A stretch of DNA of 64,000 bases from JANNWF01 sp038205755 (GTDB lineage: Bacteria; Pseudomonadota; Gammaproteobacteria; Xanthomonadales; Xanthomonadaceae), in assembly GCA_038205755.1 (NCBI GenBank), contig JBBRBN010000001.1:28914-92913 (forward strand), written 5' to 3'. Position numbers and translations under genes: made by a program. Below the pieces are notes generated by a model. The model saw nothing but the letters and a program-made list of their open reading frames with translations, had not been told where the DNA came from and searched no databases. Below, in pieces: positions 14,754 to 24,067 of this stretch (within the stretch, counting starts at the first letter, position 1; each line of letters begins with the position of its first letter).

Positions 14754-16544
14754 ATGAACAGTTACACCGCCCCGCTGCGCGACCTGAAGTTTGCTCTGTA
14801 CGACGTGCTTGACTGCGAGCCGCTGTTTGCCCGCCTGGGGTTTGAGACCGCCCAGCGCGACGTGCTGGACGCGGTGCTGGAGGAAGCCGCAAAGTTCACG
14901 CAAAACGTGCTGGCACCGCTCAACCAGAGCGGCGACGCCGAGGGCTGCACGCATGACAAAGCCACCGGCGAGGTGACCGCACCAGCGGGTTTCCGCGAGG
15001 CCTATGCGCAGTTTGTCGACGGCGGCTGGAACGGCTTGACCGCCCCGGAGGCGTTTGGTGGACAGGCGCTGCCGGAGACGATCGGCGCGGTCGTCAAGGA
15101 AATGATCGACGCCGCCAATCTGGCCTGGGGAAACTACCCGCTGCTCTCGCACGGCGCCACGGAAGCGCTCAAACATCACGGCGAGGACTGGCAGAAGTCG
15201 GTGTTCCTGCGGCCCATCGTAGAAGGCCGTTGGACCGGTACGATGTGCTTGACCGAACCGCACTGCGGCTCTGACCTGGGCCTGCTCAGGACCCGCGCCG
15301 AGCCCAATGCGGACGGCTCCTACGCGATCTCCGGCACCAAGATATTCATTACTGCCGGCGAGCATGACTTCACCGACAACATCGTCCACCTGGTGCTGGC
15401 CCGCCTGCCCGATGCACCGCCCGGCACCAAGGGCATCTCGACCTTCATCGTGCCGAAAATCAAGACCGGGCCAGACGGCGCGACCGGCGAGCGCAACGCG
15501 GTTCGCTGCGGGTCGATCGAGCACAAGATGGGGATACATGGCTCCGCCACCTGCGTGATGAACTTCGATGGCGCCCAAGGCTGGCTGATCGGCCAGCCCA
15601 ACAAGGGCCTCAATGCGATGTTCACCATGATGAACACCGCGCGCCTGGCGGTCGGCATTCAGGGCCTGGGATTGATTGATCGCGCCTTCCAGAATGCGCT
15701 CGCCTACTCCCGCGACCGGCTGCAGAGCCGCTCGCTGTCCGGTCCCAAAGCGCCGGAAAAGGTGGCCGATCCGCTAATCGTGCATCCGGATATTCGGCGC
15801 ATGCTGCTCACCTGCAAGGCGCTGGGCGAGGGCAGCCGGCTGCTGGCGCTGCACGCGGCAACCCTGGTCGACATTGGCGAACGCGCCAGCGACCCGGCCG
15901 AACGCAAGCAGGCCGAAGCGCTGTCCAGCTTCCTCACGCCCATCGTCAAGGCCTGCCTGACCGAGTGGTCGGTCGAATGCACCTACCATGCGCTGCAATG
16001 TTTCGGCGGTCATGGCTACGTTCGCGAATGGGGCATGGAGCAACTGGCCCGCGACGCCCGCATCACGACCATCTACGAGGGCACCACGCAGATCCAGGCG
16101 CTTGACCTGCTGGGACGCAAGGTCATCCAGCAGCAGGGCGCCGGACTCAAGCAGTTTCTGGGCATGATCGTCGAGTTCTGCACGGCAGAAACGCAGAACG
16201 CCGGGCTGGCCGAGTTTGTCGCCCCGCTGGCCCTGGTCGCCCAGGACTGGCAGAAGCTTACGCTTGAGATTGGCAAGCGCACGATGGCCGACCCCGAGGA
16301 ACTCGGCGCCGCGGCGGTCGACTACCTGTTCTACTCGGGCTACGTCACCCTCGCCTACTGGTGGGCGCGCGCGGTGGCCGCAGCGGAACGCACGGCGCCT
16401 GGCAGCGAACTGGCGCTGGCCAAGCGCGCAACGGCGCGGTTTTACTTCCGGCGGATCCTGCCGCGCACGCTGACGCATGCGGCATCGATCCATGCCGGTG
16501 CGGGCAGCCTGCTGGGCCTGGCGGAGGAAGCGTTCGCCTCTTGA
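14754..16544 (+). CDS. Acyl-CoA dehydrogenase (long form with C-terminal extension)
   Basis: FAD-dependent dehydrogenase of 596 residues, the length of the long acyl-CoA dehydrogenase subfamily. GTMCLTEPHCGSDLGLLRT and ISGTKIFITAGEHD are the flavin and substrate blocks near 160-205. The catalytic base region IYEGTTQIQALDLLGRKV gives Glu442. The extra C-terminal domain (about 460-596) includes an acyl-CoA_dh_C-like helix bundle. Together with the crotonase near the left end it suggests fatty-acid oxidation. GGAG is 6 bases before the ATG. Confidence 0.93.
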   Translation: MNSYTAPLRDLKFALYDVLDCEPLFARLGFETAQRDVLDAVLEEAAKFTQNVLAPLNQSGDAEGCTHDKATGEVTAPAGFREAYAQFVDGGWNGLTAPEAFGGQALPETIGAVVKEMIDAANLAWGNYPLLSHGATEALKHHGEDWQKSVFLRPIVEGRWTGTMCLTEPHCGSDLGLLRTRAEPNADGSYAISGTKIFITAGEHDFTDNIVHLVLARLPDAPPGTKGISTFIVPKIKTGPDGATGERNAVRCGSIEHKMGIHGSATCVMNFDGAQGWLIGQPNKGLNAMFTMMNTARLAVGIQGLGLIDRAFQNALAYSRDRLQSRSLSGPKAPEKVADPLIVHPDIRRMLLTCKALGEGSRLLALHAATLVDIGERASDPAERKQAEALSSFLTPIVKACLTEWSVECTYHALQCFGGHGYVREWGMEQLARDARITTIYEGTTQIQALDLLGRKVIQQQGAGLKQFLGMIVEFCTAETQNAGLAEFVAPLALVAQDWQKLTLEIGKRTMADPEELGAAAVDYLFYSGYVTLAYWWARAVAAAERTAPGSELALAKRATARFYFRRILPRTLTHAASIHAGAGSLLGLAEEAFAS

Positions 16545-16620
16545 GGCGCACTGCGCAGCCCCGGATGGCGCCGCATTGCGCATAATGAAGCCCCGCCCCA
16601 TCTGACGGCATCGCAGTCCC

Positions 16621-17109
16621 ATGCACATCCAGGCCGGTGACATCGAGCTTCTGGTACGCGCCGCCAGCGCCGACGATGATGATTTCATCCTTGGCCTGGC
16701 TGAGCGCTTCGTGGATTTCGAACTGCCAAAGTGGCGGCGCCGCAACGTGGTCCTGGAAGGCATCCGCCGCGACCTCAGCCGGCATCTGGAAGATCAGCCG
16801 CCAGGCTCTTTTCTGTTTGTGGTTGAAGATGACAGCAGTGGTGAACGCGTGGCCTTCATGCATCTGCTGCTGATGGTCGATTTTTTTACCGGCCATCAGA
16901 ACTGCCACGTTTCCGACATTGCCGTGGTCAAGAACCTGGACGGCCAGGGCATCGGCAAGGCGCTGCTCGACTATGCCGAACGCTTCGCCCGCGAGCACCG
17001 ATGCGAGCGCATGCAGCTGGCGGTGTTCCCAGGCAACCAGCGCGCGCGCAGCACCTATGAAGCGGCCGGGTTCGGCATCGAAATGCTGCGCATGGTGAAG
17101 CCGCTTTAG
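16621..17109 (+). CDS. GNAT-family N-acetyltransferase
   Basis: 162 residues. The acetyl-CoA binding region is CHVSDIAVVKNLDGQGIGKALLDYAERFA (Q-x-x-G-I-G at about 115-121), followed by the usual strand MQLAVFPGNQRARSTYEAAGF. The substrate cannot be inferred. A CATAAT -10-like hexamer at 16581-16586 lies about 35 bases before the ATG. It stands alone on the plus strand, after the acyl-CoA dehydrogenase. Confidence 0.88.
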   Translation: MHIQAGDIELLVRAASADDDDFILGLAERFVDFELPKWRRRNVVLEGIRRDLSRHLEDQPPGSFLFVVEDDSSGERVAFMHLLLMVDFFTGHQNCHVSDIAVVKNLDGQGIGKALLDYAERFAREHRCERMQLAVFPGNQRARSTYEAAGFGIEMLRMVKPL

Positions 17110-17271
17110 GGGAAAGCATCAGCGCTTCGCGGCACCGCCAGCGCGGTGACCATGCAGCGCTGGTCGCGCGCCAACACGCGACCGCAACGCTGATCGGCTA
17201 TGCTCGGGCGTCGCACCGGTGGGGCGACCGGAGTGCTCCGGCTTGGCCTGCACCATCCAGCGAGGAAACGC

Positions 17272-17871
17272 ATGTTCGAGCCTCTCCAGAGTGCCAATGT
17301 CCACGCGACGCGAGTGCTCTCGCTGGATGCCACCGGGCGAATACTCGACTGGATGTCGTGGCAGGACGCAACCTGTCTGTACGTGCGTGGCGCCGTCGCT
17401 TGGACACTCGGCCAGCCGTGCCTGCAGATACACGGCGGCTGGAGCCGCGCTGCCGGCCAGCAAAGCCTGATCCAGCTGCACCCGATTGTCGCCGCGCGCG
17501 GTCACGCCAGGCTGCACTCGCTGGATCCAGCGCCGGCGCTTACCAACGGGGCGCTGTTTGCGCGCGACGGCCACCTTTGTCTTTACTGCGGACAGCAGTT
17601 CGCCCGCCATGCGCTCACTCGCGATCACGTGCTGCCGCAGTCGCGAGGCGGACGCGACTGCTGGTCCAATGTGGTCAGCGCATGCCTGGCATGCAACGTT
17701 CGCAAGGGCAGCCGCACGCCCCAGCAGGCCGGCATGCCGCTACTGGCCGTGCCGTTTCGGCCAAGCTGGGTCGAGCACCTGATCCTGTCGAACCGCAACA
17801 TCCTTTCCGACCAGATGGAGTTTCTGCGCGGCCACCTGCCGCGGCGACGGCGGGATGCACTGCTGCAATAG
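17272..17871 (+). CDS. HNH endonuclease, zinc-ribbon type
   Basis: 199 residues. An N-terminal domain (1-95) precedes an HNH nuclease core: Cys103 and Cys106 (CLYC), Asp118-His119 in LTRDHVLPQSRGG, Asn133 in WSNVVSACLACN, and Cys138 and Cys141 with Asn142. This is the HNH_5 type seen in many bacterial house proteins, not an obvious phage or homing enzyme. The ATG at 17272 is preferred over an upstream start at 17200 because it begins the conserved MFEPLQSANVHATRVLSLD. The physiological target is unknown. Confidence 0.87.
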   Translation: MFEPLQSANVHATRVLSLDATGRILDWMSWQDATCLYVRGAVAWTLGQPCLQIHGGWSRAAGQQSLIQLHPIVAARGHARLHSLDPAPALTNGALFARDGHLCLYCGQQFARHALTRDHVLPQSRGGRDCWSNVVSACLACNVRKGSRTPQQAGMPLLAVPFRPSWVEHLILSNRNILSDQMEFLRGHLPRRRRDALLQ

Positions 17872-17979
17872 TTGCCTGCGACCTGCGGCGGCGCGCATTG
17901 ACGTGCCTCCGGGCATGGCCAACACTGCGGCGGCTGGTCGGCACCGCGTGCCGCCAATCGCGAACCGGGGAACGCCAAC

Positions 17980-18963
17980 GTGAACATCAGGACATTGGGC
18001 TTGTCGGGGCTGGACCGCGACGAGGAAAAGCTGTTTCGACAGCTCTTCGATGCCGTTCGCGAACCTGGCTGGGCGCTGGCGCCGGAGGCTGAAGCTGGCG
18101 TTCTCGTGATTGATTTCGATTCGATGTACGGGCAGATGACCTGGCTGCGGGCGCAGGGCGGACCGCGGGCCATCGTGGCGCTAACCGCCGGAACCCGCGC
18201 CAAGGCAACCCACATCCTCAAGCGTCCGGTCAGCGAGAAGGCGCTTCGCGACCTGCTGCGCAAGCTGGTCAACCAGGTGCCGGAAGTGGCGCAGGATGAC
18301 GCCGCCGCGGCCGACTCATCGGCCCCGGAGTCGGCTCCCGGCGGTCCGCCGCACGCGCAGGATGCGGCCGCCGACACAGCGCCACCGGCACCACGCAGAC
18401 GGGTCCTGATCGACTACCTGCAGAAGGATCAGCTGGCCGGTCCGGCTCGGTTGCGGGACGCGCAACCGCCGTTGGCGATCAATGTTGAGGGCGGTCACTA
18501 TCTGGGTGGCAAGGCGCTGAAGCCGCTGGCGGCACACTGCTCGCGCGAGTTGGGCGACGACGACTGGCAGCCGCTCAGCAGCGCCGAGTTCAGTGCGCTC
18601 GCGCCGCAGCTGGGAGATCGGCAGCCTCTGAGTCGCCTGCTTTGGCTGGCGGGCCTGAGCGGTTTCGACGGGCAGCTGCGCCCCGAACTGGCCGGGCCGG
18701 CGCGCTTCAAGCTGGCCAAATGGCCGCAGACCGAGCGTGAATACCCGCGCCAGTTCCGCATCGCCACCGCCCTGCTGAAGCAGTTCGGCAGCGTCGACGA
18801 GATAGCAGCTGCCAGCGGCGTTGGCGTCGCCGAGGTCGCCGACTACATCAACGCCTGCCACGCGCTGGGCATCATCGAAGTCGAACGGGCGGCGACGACG
18901 GCACCGGGAGGGCCAGAACCGACTGCCCGCGGAGGCCTTTTGGGGCGGCTGCGGCGGAGCTGA
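17980..18963 (+). CDS. Uncharacterised protein with response-regulator-like N-terminus and winged-helix-like C-terminus
   Basis: 327 residues, GTG start. Residues about 1-108 look like a receiver-fold domain (GVLVIDFDSMYGQMTWLRA, AIVALTAGTRAKATHILKRP, SEKALRDLLRKL), where KRP resembles the conserved Lys-Pro of receivers, but no clear acidic pocket plus phosphorylatable Asp could be confirmed. An Ala/Pro/Asp linker spans about 109-135. The rest contains YPRQFRIATALLKQFGSVDEIAAASGV (about 248-275), which reads like a helix-turn-helix. No family is recognised. It may be a pseudo-receiver regulator. Confidence 0.7.
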   Translation: MNIRTLGLSGLDRDEEKLFRQLFDAVREPGWALAPEAEAGVLVIDFDSMYGQMTWLRAQGGPRAIVALTAGTRAKATHILKRPVSEKALRDLLRKLVNQVPEVAQDDAAAADSSAPESAPGGPPHAQDAAADTAPPAPRRRVLIDYLQKDQLAGPARLRDAQPPLAINVEGGHYLGGKALKPLAAHCSRELGDDDWQPLSSAEFSALAPQLGDRQPLSRLLWLAGLSGFDGQLRPELAGPARFKLAKWPQTEREYPRQFRIATALLKQFGSVDEIAAASGVGVAEVADYINACHALGIIEVERAATTAPGGPEPTARGGLLGRLRRS

Positions 18964-19088
18964 GCAGGGCACCGCGAGCCGAGTCCGACCACGCTTAGTC
19001 AGAAAACCGTCATATAGGCCCGCATGTTTGCTTGCTGACCGCCGGCCAAGCGCCGAAAATGGCGGGATGCCCATGCAACCACTCCTCA

Positions 19089-20993
19089 ATGATTGATACC
19101 GCGCGCTTTCCCCTGCTGGGGCAGATTGGCCTGCCCGCCGATCTGCGTCGTCTGGATGAGCAGCAGCTGCCAACGGTAGCGCGGGAGCTGCGCGACTATC
19201 TGATCCAGTCGGTCGGCCGCAGCGGCGGGCACTTCGGCGCGGGACTCGGCGTCATCGAGCTTACCGTTGCCCTGCACTATCTGTTCGACACGCCGACTGA
19301 TCGGCTGGTCTGGGACGTGGGCCACCAGTGCTATCCGCACAAGATCCTGACCGGCCGCCGCGACCGCATCCATTCGGTCAAGCAGAAGGACGGCTTGGCG
19401 CCGTTCCCGCGCCGGGAGGAAAGCGAATACGACACGTTCGGTGTCGGCCACTCCTCAACGTCCATCTCGGCGGCGCTCGGGATGGCGGTCGCGCTTGCCC
19501 GCGCCGGCGACCCGCGTCACGTGGTCGCGGTGATCGGCGATGGCGCCATGACCGCCGGCATGGCCTATGAGGCGCTCAACCACGCGGGCGGCATGGACCC
19601 GGAGCCCAACCTGCTGGTCATCCTCAACGACAACCGGATGTCGATCTCCGAAAACGTCGGCGGCATTACCAAGATGTTTGGCCGGATCTCCGCCAGCCGC
19701 ACGCTCAACGCGATGCGCGAGAGCGGCAAGCGGCTGTTTGGCGACAAGCGCAATGCCGCCGCCCGCTTCGTACGCCGTTGGGAAGAGCACTGGAAGGGCA
19801 TGTTCGTCCCCTCGACCCTGTTCGAGGAGATGGGCTTCCACTACACCGGCCCGATCGATGGCCACGACCTGCCGGCGCTGGTGGCGTCGCTGCGCACGCT
19901 GAAAACCCTGAAAGGCCCGCAACTGCTGCACGTCCTCACGACCAAGGGCAAGGGCTTCGAGCTGGCCGAAGGCGACCAGATCGAATATCACGCGGTAAGT
20001 CCGTTCGACCCGAACGTCGGCATCGTCAAGAAGGCCGGCCCGAGCAAGCCAACCTACACCCAGATTTTTGGCGACTGGCTGTGCGATATGGCGGTCGCCG
20101 ATCCACGGCTGCTGGCCATCACGCCGGCGATGCGCGAGGGTTCCGGCCTGGTGCGCTTCTCCAGGGAGCACCCTGAGCGCTACTTCGACGTCGCCATTGC
20201 CGAGCAGCATGCGGTGACTCTGGCGGCGGGCATGGCCTGCGAGGGCAGCAAGCCGGTGGTGGCGATCTACTCCACGTTCCTGCAGCGCGGCTACGACCAG
20301 CTGATCCATGACGTGGCGCTACAGAACCTCGATGTGCTATTCGCGATCGACCGCGCCGGCGTGGTCGGTCCGGATGGCGCCACCCACGCCGGCAGCTTCG
20401 ATCTGAGCTACCTGCGCTGCCTGCCGAACATGCTGCTGATGGCGCCAGCCGACGAGCGCGAGTGCCGGCAGATGCTCAGCACCGGCTTTTGCCACCAGGG
20501 GCCAGCAGCGGTGCGCTACCCGCGCGGCAGTGGCTCCGGGGTGGCCGTGCCCGGGTCGCTGGAAACACTGCCGATCGGCAAAGCCGATCTGCGCCGGCGC
20601 GGCAACCGGCTGGCGCTGCTGGCGTTTGGTTCGCTGCTGGACACCGCGCTTGCAGTGGGCGAAGAGCTGAACGCCACTGTGGTCAACATGCGCTTCATCA
20701 AACCGCTGGATGTGGAGCTGCTGCGCGAATTGGCGCGCACCCACAGCGGGCTTGTGACGCTTGAGGACAATGCGGTCGCTGGCGGCGCCGGCAGTGCGGT
20801 CGCCGAGTTTTTTGCCGGGATTGGTCTTACGGTGCCGCTGCTGCTGCTCGGCCTGCCCGACGCCTGGCTGGAGCACGCCAGTCGCGAACAGGTGCTGGCC
20901 GAGGCGGGACTTGACGCGGCCGGGGTCCAGGCAGCCATTCTCAAGCGTTTTCCCCGCGAGCCGCAGGTTGCGGGTCGCGCGGCGCTGGGCTGA
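19089..20993 (+). CDS. dxs: 1-deoxy-D-xylulose-5-phosphate synthase
   Basis: First enzyme of the MEP isoprenoid pathway; it condenses pyruvate and glyceraldehyde 3-phosphate with thiamine diphosphate. 634 residues, normal length. It contains SGGHFGAGLGVIELTVALHY, the GDG motif VIGDGAMTAGMAYEALNHAG with its later Asn (LVILNDNRMSIS), the transketolase block FDVAIAEQHAVTLAAGMACEG and the C-terminal transketolase domain. The ATG at 19089 begins the typical N-terminus; the longer reading adds unrelated residues. Confidence 0.97.
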   Translation: MIDTARFPLLGQIGLPADLRRLDEQQLPTVARELRDYLIQSVGRSGGHFGAGLGVIELTVALHYLFDTPTDRLVWDVGHQCYPHKILTGRRDRIHSVKQKDGLAPFPRREESEYDTFGVGHSSTSISAALGMAVALARAGDPRHVVAVIGDGAMTAGMAYEALNHAGGMDPEPNLLVILNDNRMSISENVGGITKMFGRISASRTLNAMRESGKRLFGDKRNAAARFVRRWEEHWKGMFVPSTLFEEMGFHYTGPIDGHDLPALVASLRTLKTLKGPQLLHVLTTKGKGFELAEGDQIEYHAVSPFDPNVGIVKKAGPSKPTYTQIFGDWLCDMAVADPRLLAITPAMREGSGLVRFSREHPERYFDVAIAEQHAVTLAAGMACEGSKPVVAIYSTFLQRGYDQLIHDVALQNLDVLFAIDRAGVVGPDGATHAGSFDLSYLRCLPNMLLMAPADERECRQMLSTGFCHQGPAAVRYPRGSGSGVAVPGSLETLPIGKADLRRRGNRLALLAFGSLLDTALAVGEELNATVVNMRFIKPLDVELLRELARTHSGLVTLEDNAVAGGAGSAVAEFFAGIGLTVPLLLLGLPDAWLEHASREQVLAEAGLDAAGVQAAILKRFPREPQVAGRAALG

Positions 20994-21002
20994 GCAGCAG
21001 CC

Positions 21003-21452
21003 ATGCACAGCGTGCCAGTGTCATGGATCAGCCGCGATGGCAGCGCCACGCTGGAAGGCGTTCTGGTGCTTGATGCCGGCGCGCTCTTGCTGCAATACCA
21101 GACGCGCGATTGGTATCAGGGCGTCCAGCGCTCCTCCGCGCGCACGCTGATACTCGGCGCCGACGCCATCGTGCTCGCCCGGTACTCACCCGGCGCGCTT
21201 TGGAGTTTTCCGCGGATTGAAGTGCAGTCGTCAGATTTTTCTGCACTGGCGGCGCTCGATGCAGATCAGTCCGGCCATCTGCGCTTCCGGGTCCGCGCCG
21301 CGCAGCGCCGGGCGGCGAAGGCGCTGGTGCAGGAACTGACGTCGGCGTTGGCCGAGGTGCGCTATTCGCGCTGGAGCCGCGACATTGATCGACTGGCGCC
21401 CAGCGCCCCACCGTCAGCGTCGGATGGAGACAGCGCGCCACCACCGCAGTGA
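21003..21452 (+). CDS. Hypothetical protein (149 residues)
   Basis: Not recognised. A compact soluble protein without signal or membrane segment: an N-terminal beta-rich part (VSWISRDGSATLEGVLVLDA, LLLQYQTRDWYQGV) and a helical C-terminal part (AQRRAAKALVQELTSALAEV), ending in a Pro/Ser tail. It starts 10 bases after dxs and is probably cotranscribed. Its stop codon lies inside the first copy of a short tandem repeat. Confidence 0.6.
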   Translation: MHSVPVSWISRDGSATLEGVLVLDAGALLLQYQTRDWYQGVQRSSARTLILGADAIVLARYSPGALWSFPRIEVQSSDFSALAALDADQSGHLRFRVRAAQRRAAKALVQELTSALAEVRYSRWSRDIDRLAPSAPPSASDGDSAPPPQ

Positions 21453-21484
21453 TCGCACCGCAATGATCGCACCGCAGTGATCGC
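21443..21484 (+). repeat. Three tandem 14-bp units
   Basis: ACCGCA(G/A)TGATCGC occurs three times head to tail, with one variant base. The first copy contains the stop codon of the preceding gene. Confidence 0.85.
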
Positions 21485-21491
21485 TTCCGCT

Positions 21492-21515
21492 ATTGCTGAG
21501 GTGATTGCTGAGGTG
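21492..21515 (+). repeat. Two tandem 12-bp units
   Basis: ATTGCTGAGGTG occurs twice head to tail, followed by a partial third copy (ATAGCTGGGG). It lies directly after the 14-bp repeat. Confidence 0.8.
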
Positions 21516-21559
21516 ATAGCTGGGGAACTTCGGCGTGCCAGCTGTGCTCCAAAGGCGTC

Positions 21560-22399
21560 ATGTCGAAAGGTCGTTTACCTCCGCTTGGCGCAGTCGCACT
21601 GAGCTTGGCCGCCGCATCGGCCGGCGCCTCCAGCGCGGTTGACGCCACGCCCGTGCGCACGGATCACCTGCTGTCGCAGCTGGTGGCGCAAACGACCGCG
21701 GCGGTGCCGGGGCAGGCGCTGCGCATCGGCCTGCTGCTGCAGCACGACCCGCATTGGCACACCTACTGGCGCAACCCCGGTGACTCCGGCCTGCCGACCC
21801 GGATCGAGCTGGAGCTGCCGACCGGAGTCACAGCGAGCGCCATCGAGTGGCCGGCCCCGTGGCGCTTCGATGTCGAAGGCATCGTCAATTTCGGCTACGG
21901 CGACCGCATCCTGCTGCCGATCACGCTGCAGCTTCCGGCCGACCTCGGCGCTGATCCGATCGAAATCGTCGCTCGCGCCAGCTGGCTGATCTGCGAAGTC
22001 GAATGCATACCCGGCCGCGGTGAATATCGACTTAGCCTGCCCGTGGTTGCTGACGCGCAGATCGACGCGCGCTGGCGCGACGCGTTTGCCACGGCGCAGT
22101 CGCGCCAGCCGCAGCCGCTCGACGGCCGTGCGCAGGTGTCGCGCATCGGTGAACGCATCGCGGTCGACATCCGCAGCTCCGACCTGCCGCCAGACATCGC
22201 GGCCTGGAGCATCTTCCCCGCCACGGCTCAGGTGATCGTCAATGGCGCCTGGCCCACCTGGACCCGGATCGACGGTGGCCTGCGGATGCTGCTGCCGCAA
22301 AGCGAATCGTTTGCCGGTCTGCCGGATCGATTCGATCTGGTGCTGGTCAAGGACGACCAGGCAAGGTCCATCAACGCCGAACTAACGCCCGCGCCCTGA
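21560..22399 (+). CDS. DsbD N-terminal-like periplasmic protein (stand-alone domain)
   Basis: 279 residues with a signal peptide (about 1-23). The sequence HDPHWHTYWRNPGDSGLPTR and the CEVEC pair (Cys145, Cys149) in SWLICEVECIPGRGEY match the N-terminal periplasmic domain of DsbD/ScsB thiol-disulfide reductases. The transmembrane electron-transfer domain and the C-terminal thioredoxin domain are missing, and no separate gene for them is seen here. A periplasmic redoxin follows after 38 bases and is a likely partner. Copper/thiol stress is a plausible role. Confidence 0.8.
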   Translation: MSKGRLPPLGAVALSLAAASAGASSAVDATPVRTDHLLSQLVAQTTAAVPGQALRIGLLLQHDPHWHTYWRNPGDSGLPTRIELELPTGVTASAIEWPAPWRFDVEGIVNFGYGDRILLPITLQLPADLGADPIEIVARASWLICEVECIPGRGEYRLSLPVVADAQIDARWRDAFATAQSRQPQPLDGRAQVSRIGERIAVDIRSSDLPPDIAAWSIFPATAQVIVNGAWPTWTRIDGGLRMLLPQSESFAGLPDRFDLVLVKDDQARSINAELTPAP

Positions 22400-22437
22400 T
22401 ACTTGTGGCGTACCTCTAGCCCCCCAAGGAGTCGACC

Positions 22438-23043
22438 ATGAAAACGCTCTCGATCGCTGCCGCATTTGCGGCCGTCTTGACGGTTACCGCTGCTCACGCC
22501 AGCCCTGCGAAGGTTGGCGAACCGGCCCCGGCATTCACCCTTAGCGACTCCAACGGGGTCGTTCATTCGCTGGCTGACTTTGCCGGCAAGACCGTCGTGC
22601 TGGAGTGGACCAACCACGAGTGCCCGTTCGTCGTGAAGCACTACGGCGCAGGCAATATGCAGAATCAGCAGGCGGCAGCGAAGGACGGTGGCACCGTGTG
22701 GCTGACGATCAACTCGTCGGCACCCGGCAAGCAGGGCCACGTCGACGGCGCCGCCGCCAACCGGATCCACGGCGATGCCAAGGCGGCCAGCGCGGCCTAC
22801 CTGCTCGACGCCAGCGGCGACACCGGCCGCGCCTACGCCGCCAAGACCACGCCGCACATGTATGTGATCGATCCGGCCGGGGTCCTGCAATACGCAGGCG
22901 CCATCGACAGTATTCCGAGCGCCGATCAGGCCGACATCCCCAAGGCCACGCAGTACGTGAGCAGCGCGCTGGGTGAACTCGCAGGAGGCAAAGCGGTCTC
23001 CATGGCGGTAACCCAGCCGTACGGCTGCAGCATCAAGTACTGA
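22438..23043 (+). CDS. Periplasmic thioredoxin-fold redoxin (AhpC/TSA-like)
   Basis: 201 residues; signal peptide 1-21. VGEPAPAFTLSDSNGVVHSL and the thioredoxin-like active segment WTNHECPFVVKHYG (Cys62, single Cys in ECPF rather than CxxC) identify a widespread secreted redoxin family. A second Cys (197) is four residues from the C-terminus in YGCSIKY and could resolve Cys62. A strong AAGGAG precedes the ATG by 6 bases. It is likely an operon partner of the DsbD-N-like gene. Confidence 0.85.
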   Translation: MKTLSIAAAFAAVLTVTAAHASPAKVGEPAPAFTLSDSNGVVHSLADFAGKTVVLEWTNHECPFVVKHYGAGNMQNQQAAAKDGGTVWLTINSSAPGKQGHVDGAAANRIHGDAKAASAAYLLDASGDTGRAYAAKTTPHMYVIDPAGVLQYAGAIDSIPSADQADIPKATQYVSSALGELAGGKAVSMAVTQPYGCSIKY

Positions 23044-23174
23044 GGCAGTCAGGCGGGGAGCCTCCGAAGCCAGGCGGCTCGGAGTGATCAGTGGCTGAAT
23101 GAGCCTCATGGCCGGCGCGATGCTCCCGCGCGCGCCGGCTACACTCGAATCACCTTCTGGCACCCTGAGGCAAC

Positions 23175-24014
23175 GTGTCCCTTCGACGACGACTGGCGGA
23201 CTTCGGCTTCGAGTCCAACGCCGACTACGACTACGCCCTGCGCTGCCTGTTTGACGCCGAGCTCGGCCATCTGCGGCTGCTGCAGGTGGACGGCCGCGGC
23301 GGTCGTCGCAAGACTGCGTTTGCCAACGCACTTGCGCACGCGCTGGACTATCCGCATGTCCTCTATCACGACTTCAGCCGCGCAGAGCCGCCCTCCCCGA
23401 CCCTTCCGGTCCAGCTCGATGACGGCAGCGTAGGGCCGCCTGAACCGGCACTGCCGCCCTTTGATCGCGCCGTCTCCGAAGCGTGTGCGTACTCTGAAGC
23501 CGCGCGCACGGTGCTGATCCTCGATCAGCTGCAGGTCGCCGACTTTGCCGACCAGCTGCGGCTGGTCGGTTTTGCCAGCGGCGGAGAATGGACTGCCGGC
23601 TCAGCCACCCTGGTCGCCAACCGTCGCCATCTTCTGCTGGTCCTGATTGCCGAAGATCCGCTCTACCATTCCCTGGCGCGGCTGTCGTACCGCGTATGGA
23701 CCGACTCCGAAGGCGCGTTTCTCGATTTCCGCCCCGCCGACTTCGGCCTGCCGCCGGATGCCGCAGACCTGCTCGATTCGCTGGTCCGACTGTTCACCGC
23801 GCTGGGCAGTTCGCCGACCGCCGGCGAATTCGCCCGCCTGCTGCGCGACGTGCTCGACCGCGTGCGCAGCGAAGAGCAGCTGCGGCAGTCGATTTTCGGC
23901 TGGACCGAACACGTTGAACGCGCCCGCCTGTACGCTCCCGACATCACGCCGCAATTGGCTGCGGTGGTCGATGCGATCGGCCAATTCCACGGGCTTGACC
24001 ATATCGAAATCTGA
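23175..24014 (+). CDS. P-loop-like protein with degenerate Walker A
   Basis: 279 residues, GTG start, no signal. VDGRGGRRKTAFANALAHAL (38-57) resembles a Walker A, but the last Gly is replaced: GRGGRRKT instead of GxxxxGKT. VLILDQLQVADF near 118 resembles a Walker B with Asp-Gln. HLLLVLIAEDPLYHSLARLS could be sensor 1. It may be an AAA-like ATPase, or a nucleotide-binding relic. A TACACT -10-like element lies at 23140-23145. Function unknown. Confidence 0.6.
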   Translation: MSLRRRLADFGFESNADYDYALRCLFDAELGHLRLLQVDGRGGRRKTAFANALAHALDYPHVLYHDFSRAEPPSPTLPVQLDDGSVGPPEPALPPFDRAVSEACAYSEAARTVLILDQLQVADFADQLRLVGFASGGEWTAGSATLVANRRHLLLVLIAEDPLYHSLARLSYRVWTDSEGAFLDFRPADFGLPPDAADLLDSLVRLFTALGSSPTAGEFARLLRDVLDRVRSEEQLRQSIFGWTEHVERARLYAPDITPQLAAVVDAIGQFHGLDHIEI

Positions 24015-24067
24015 GCGTGTCGCCACCACCGGCGATCCGTGCTGCACTGCACGCCGGGTGACCTGCG

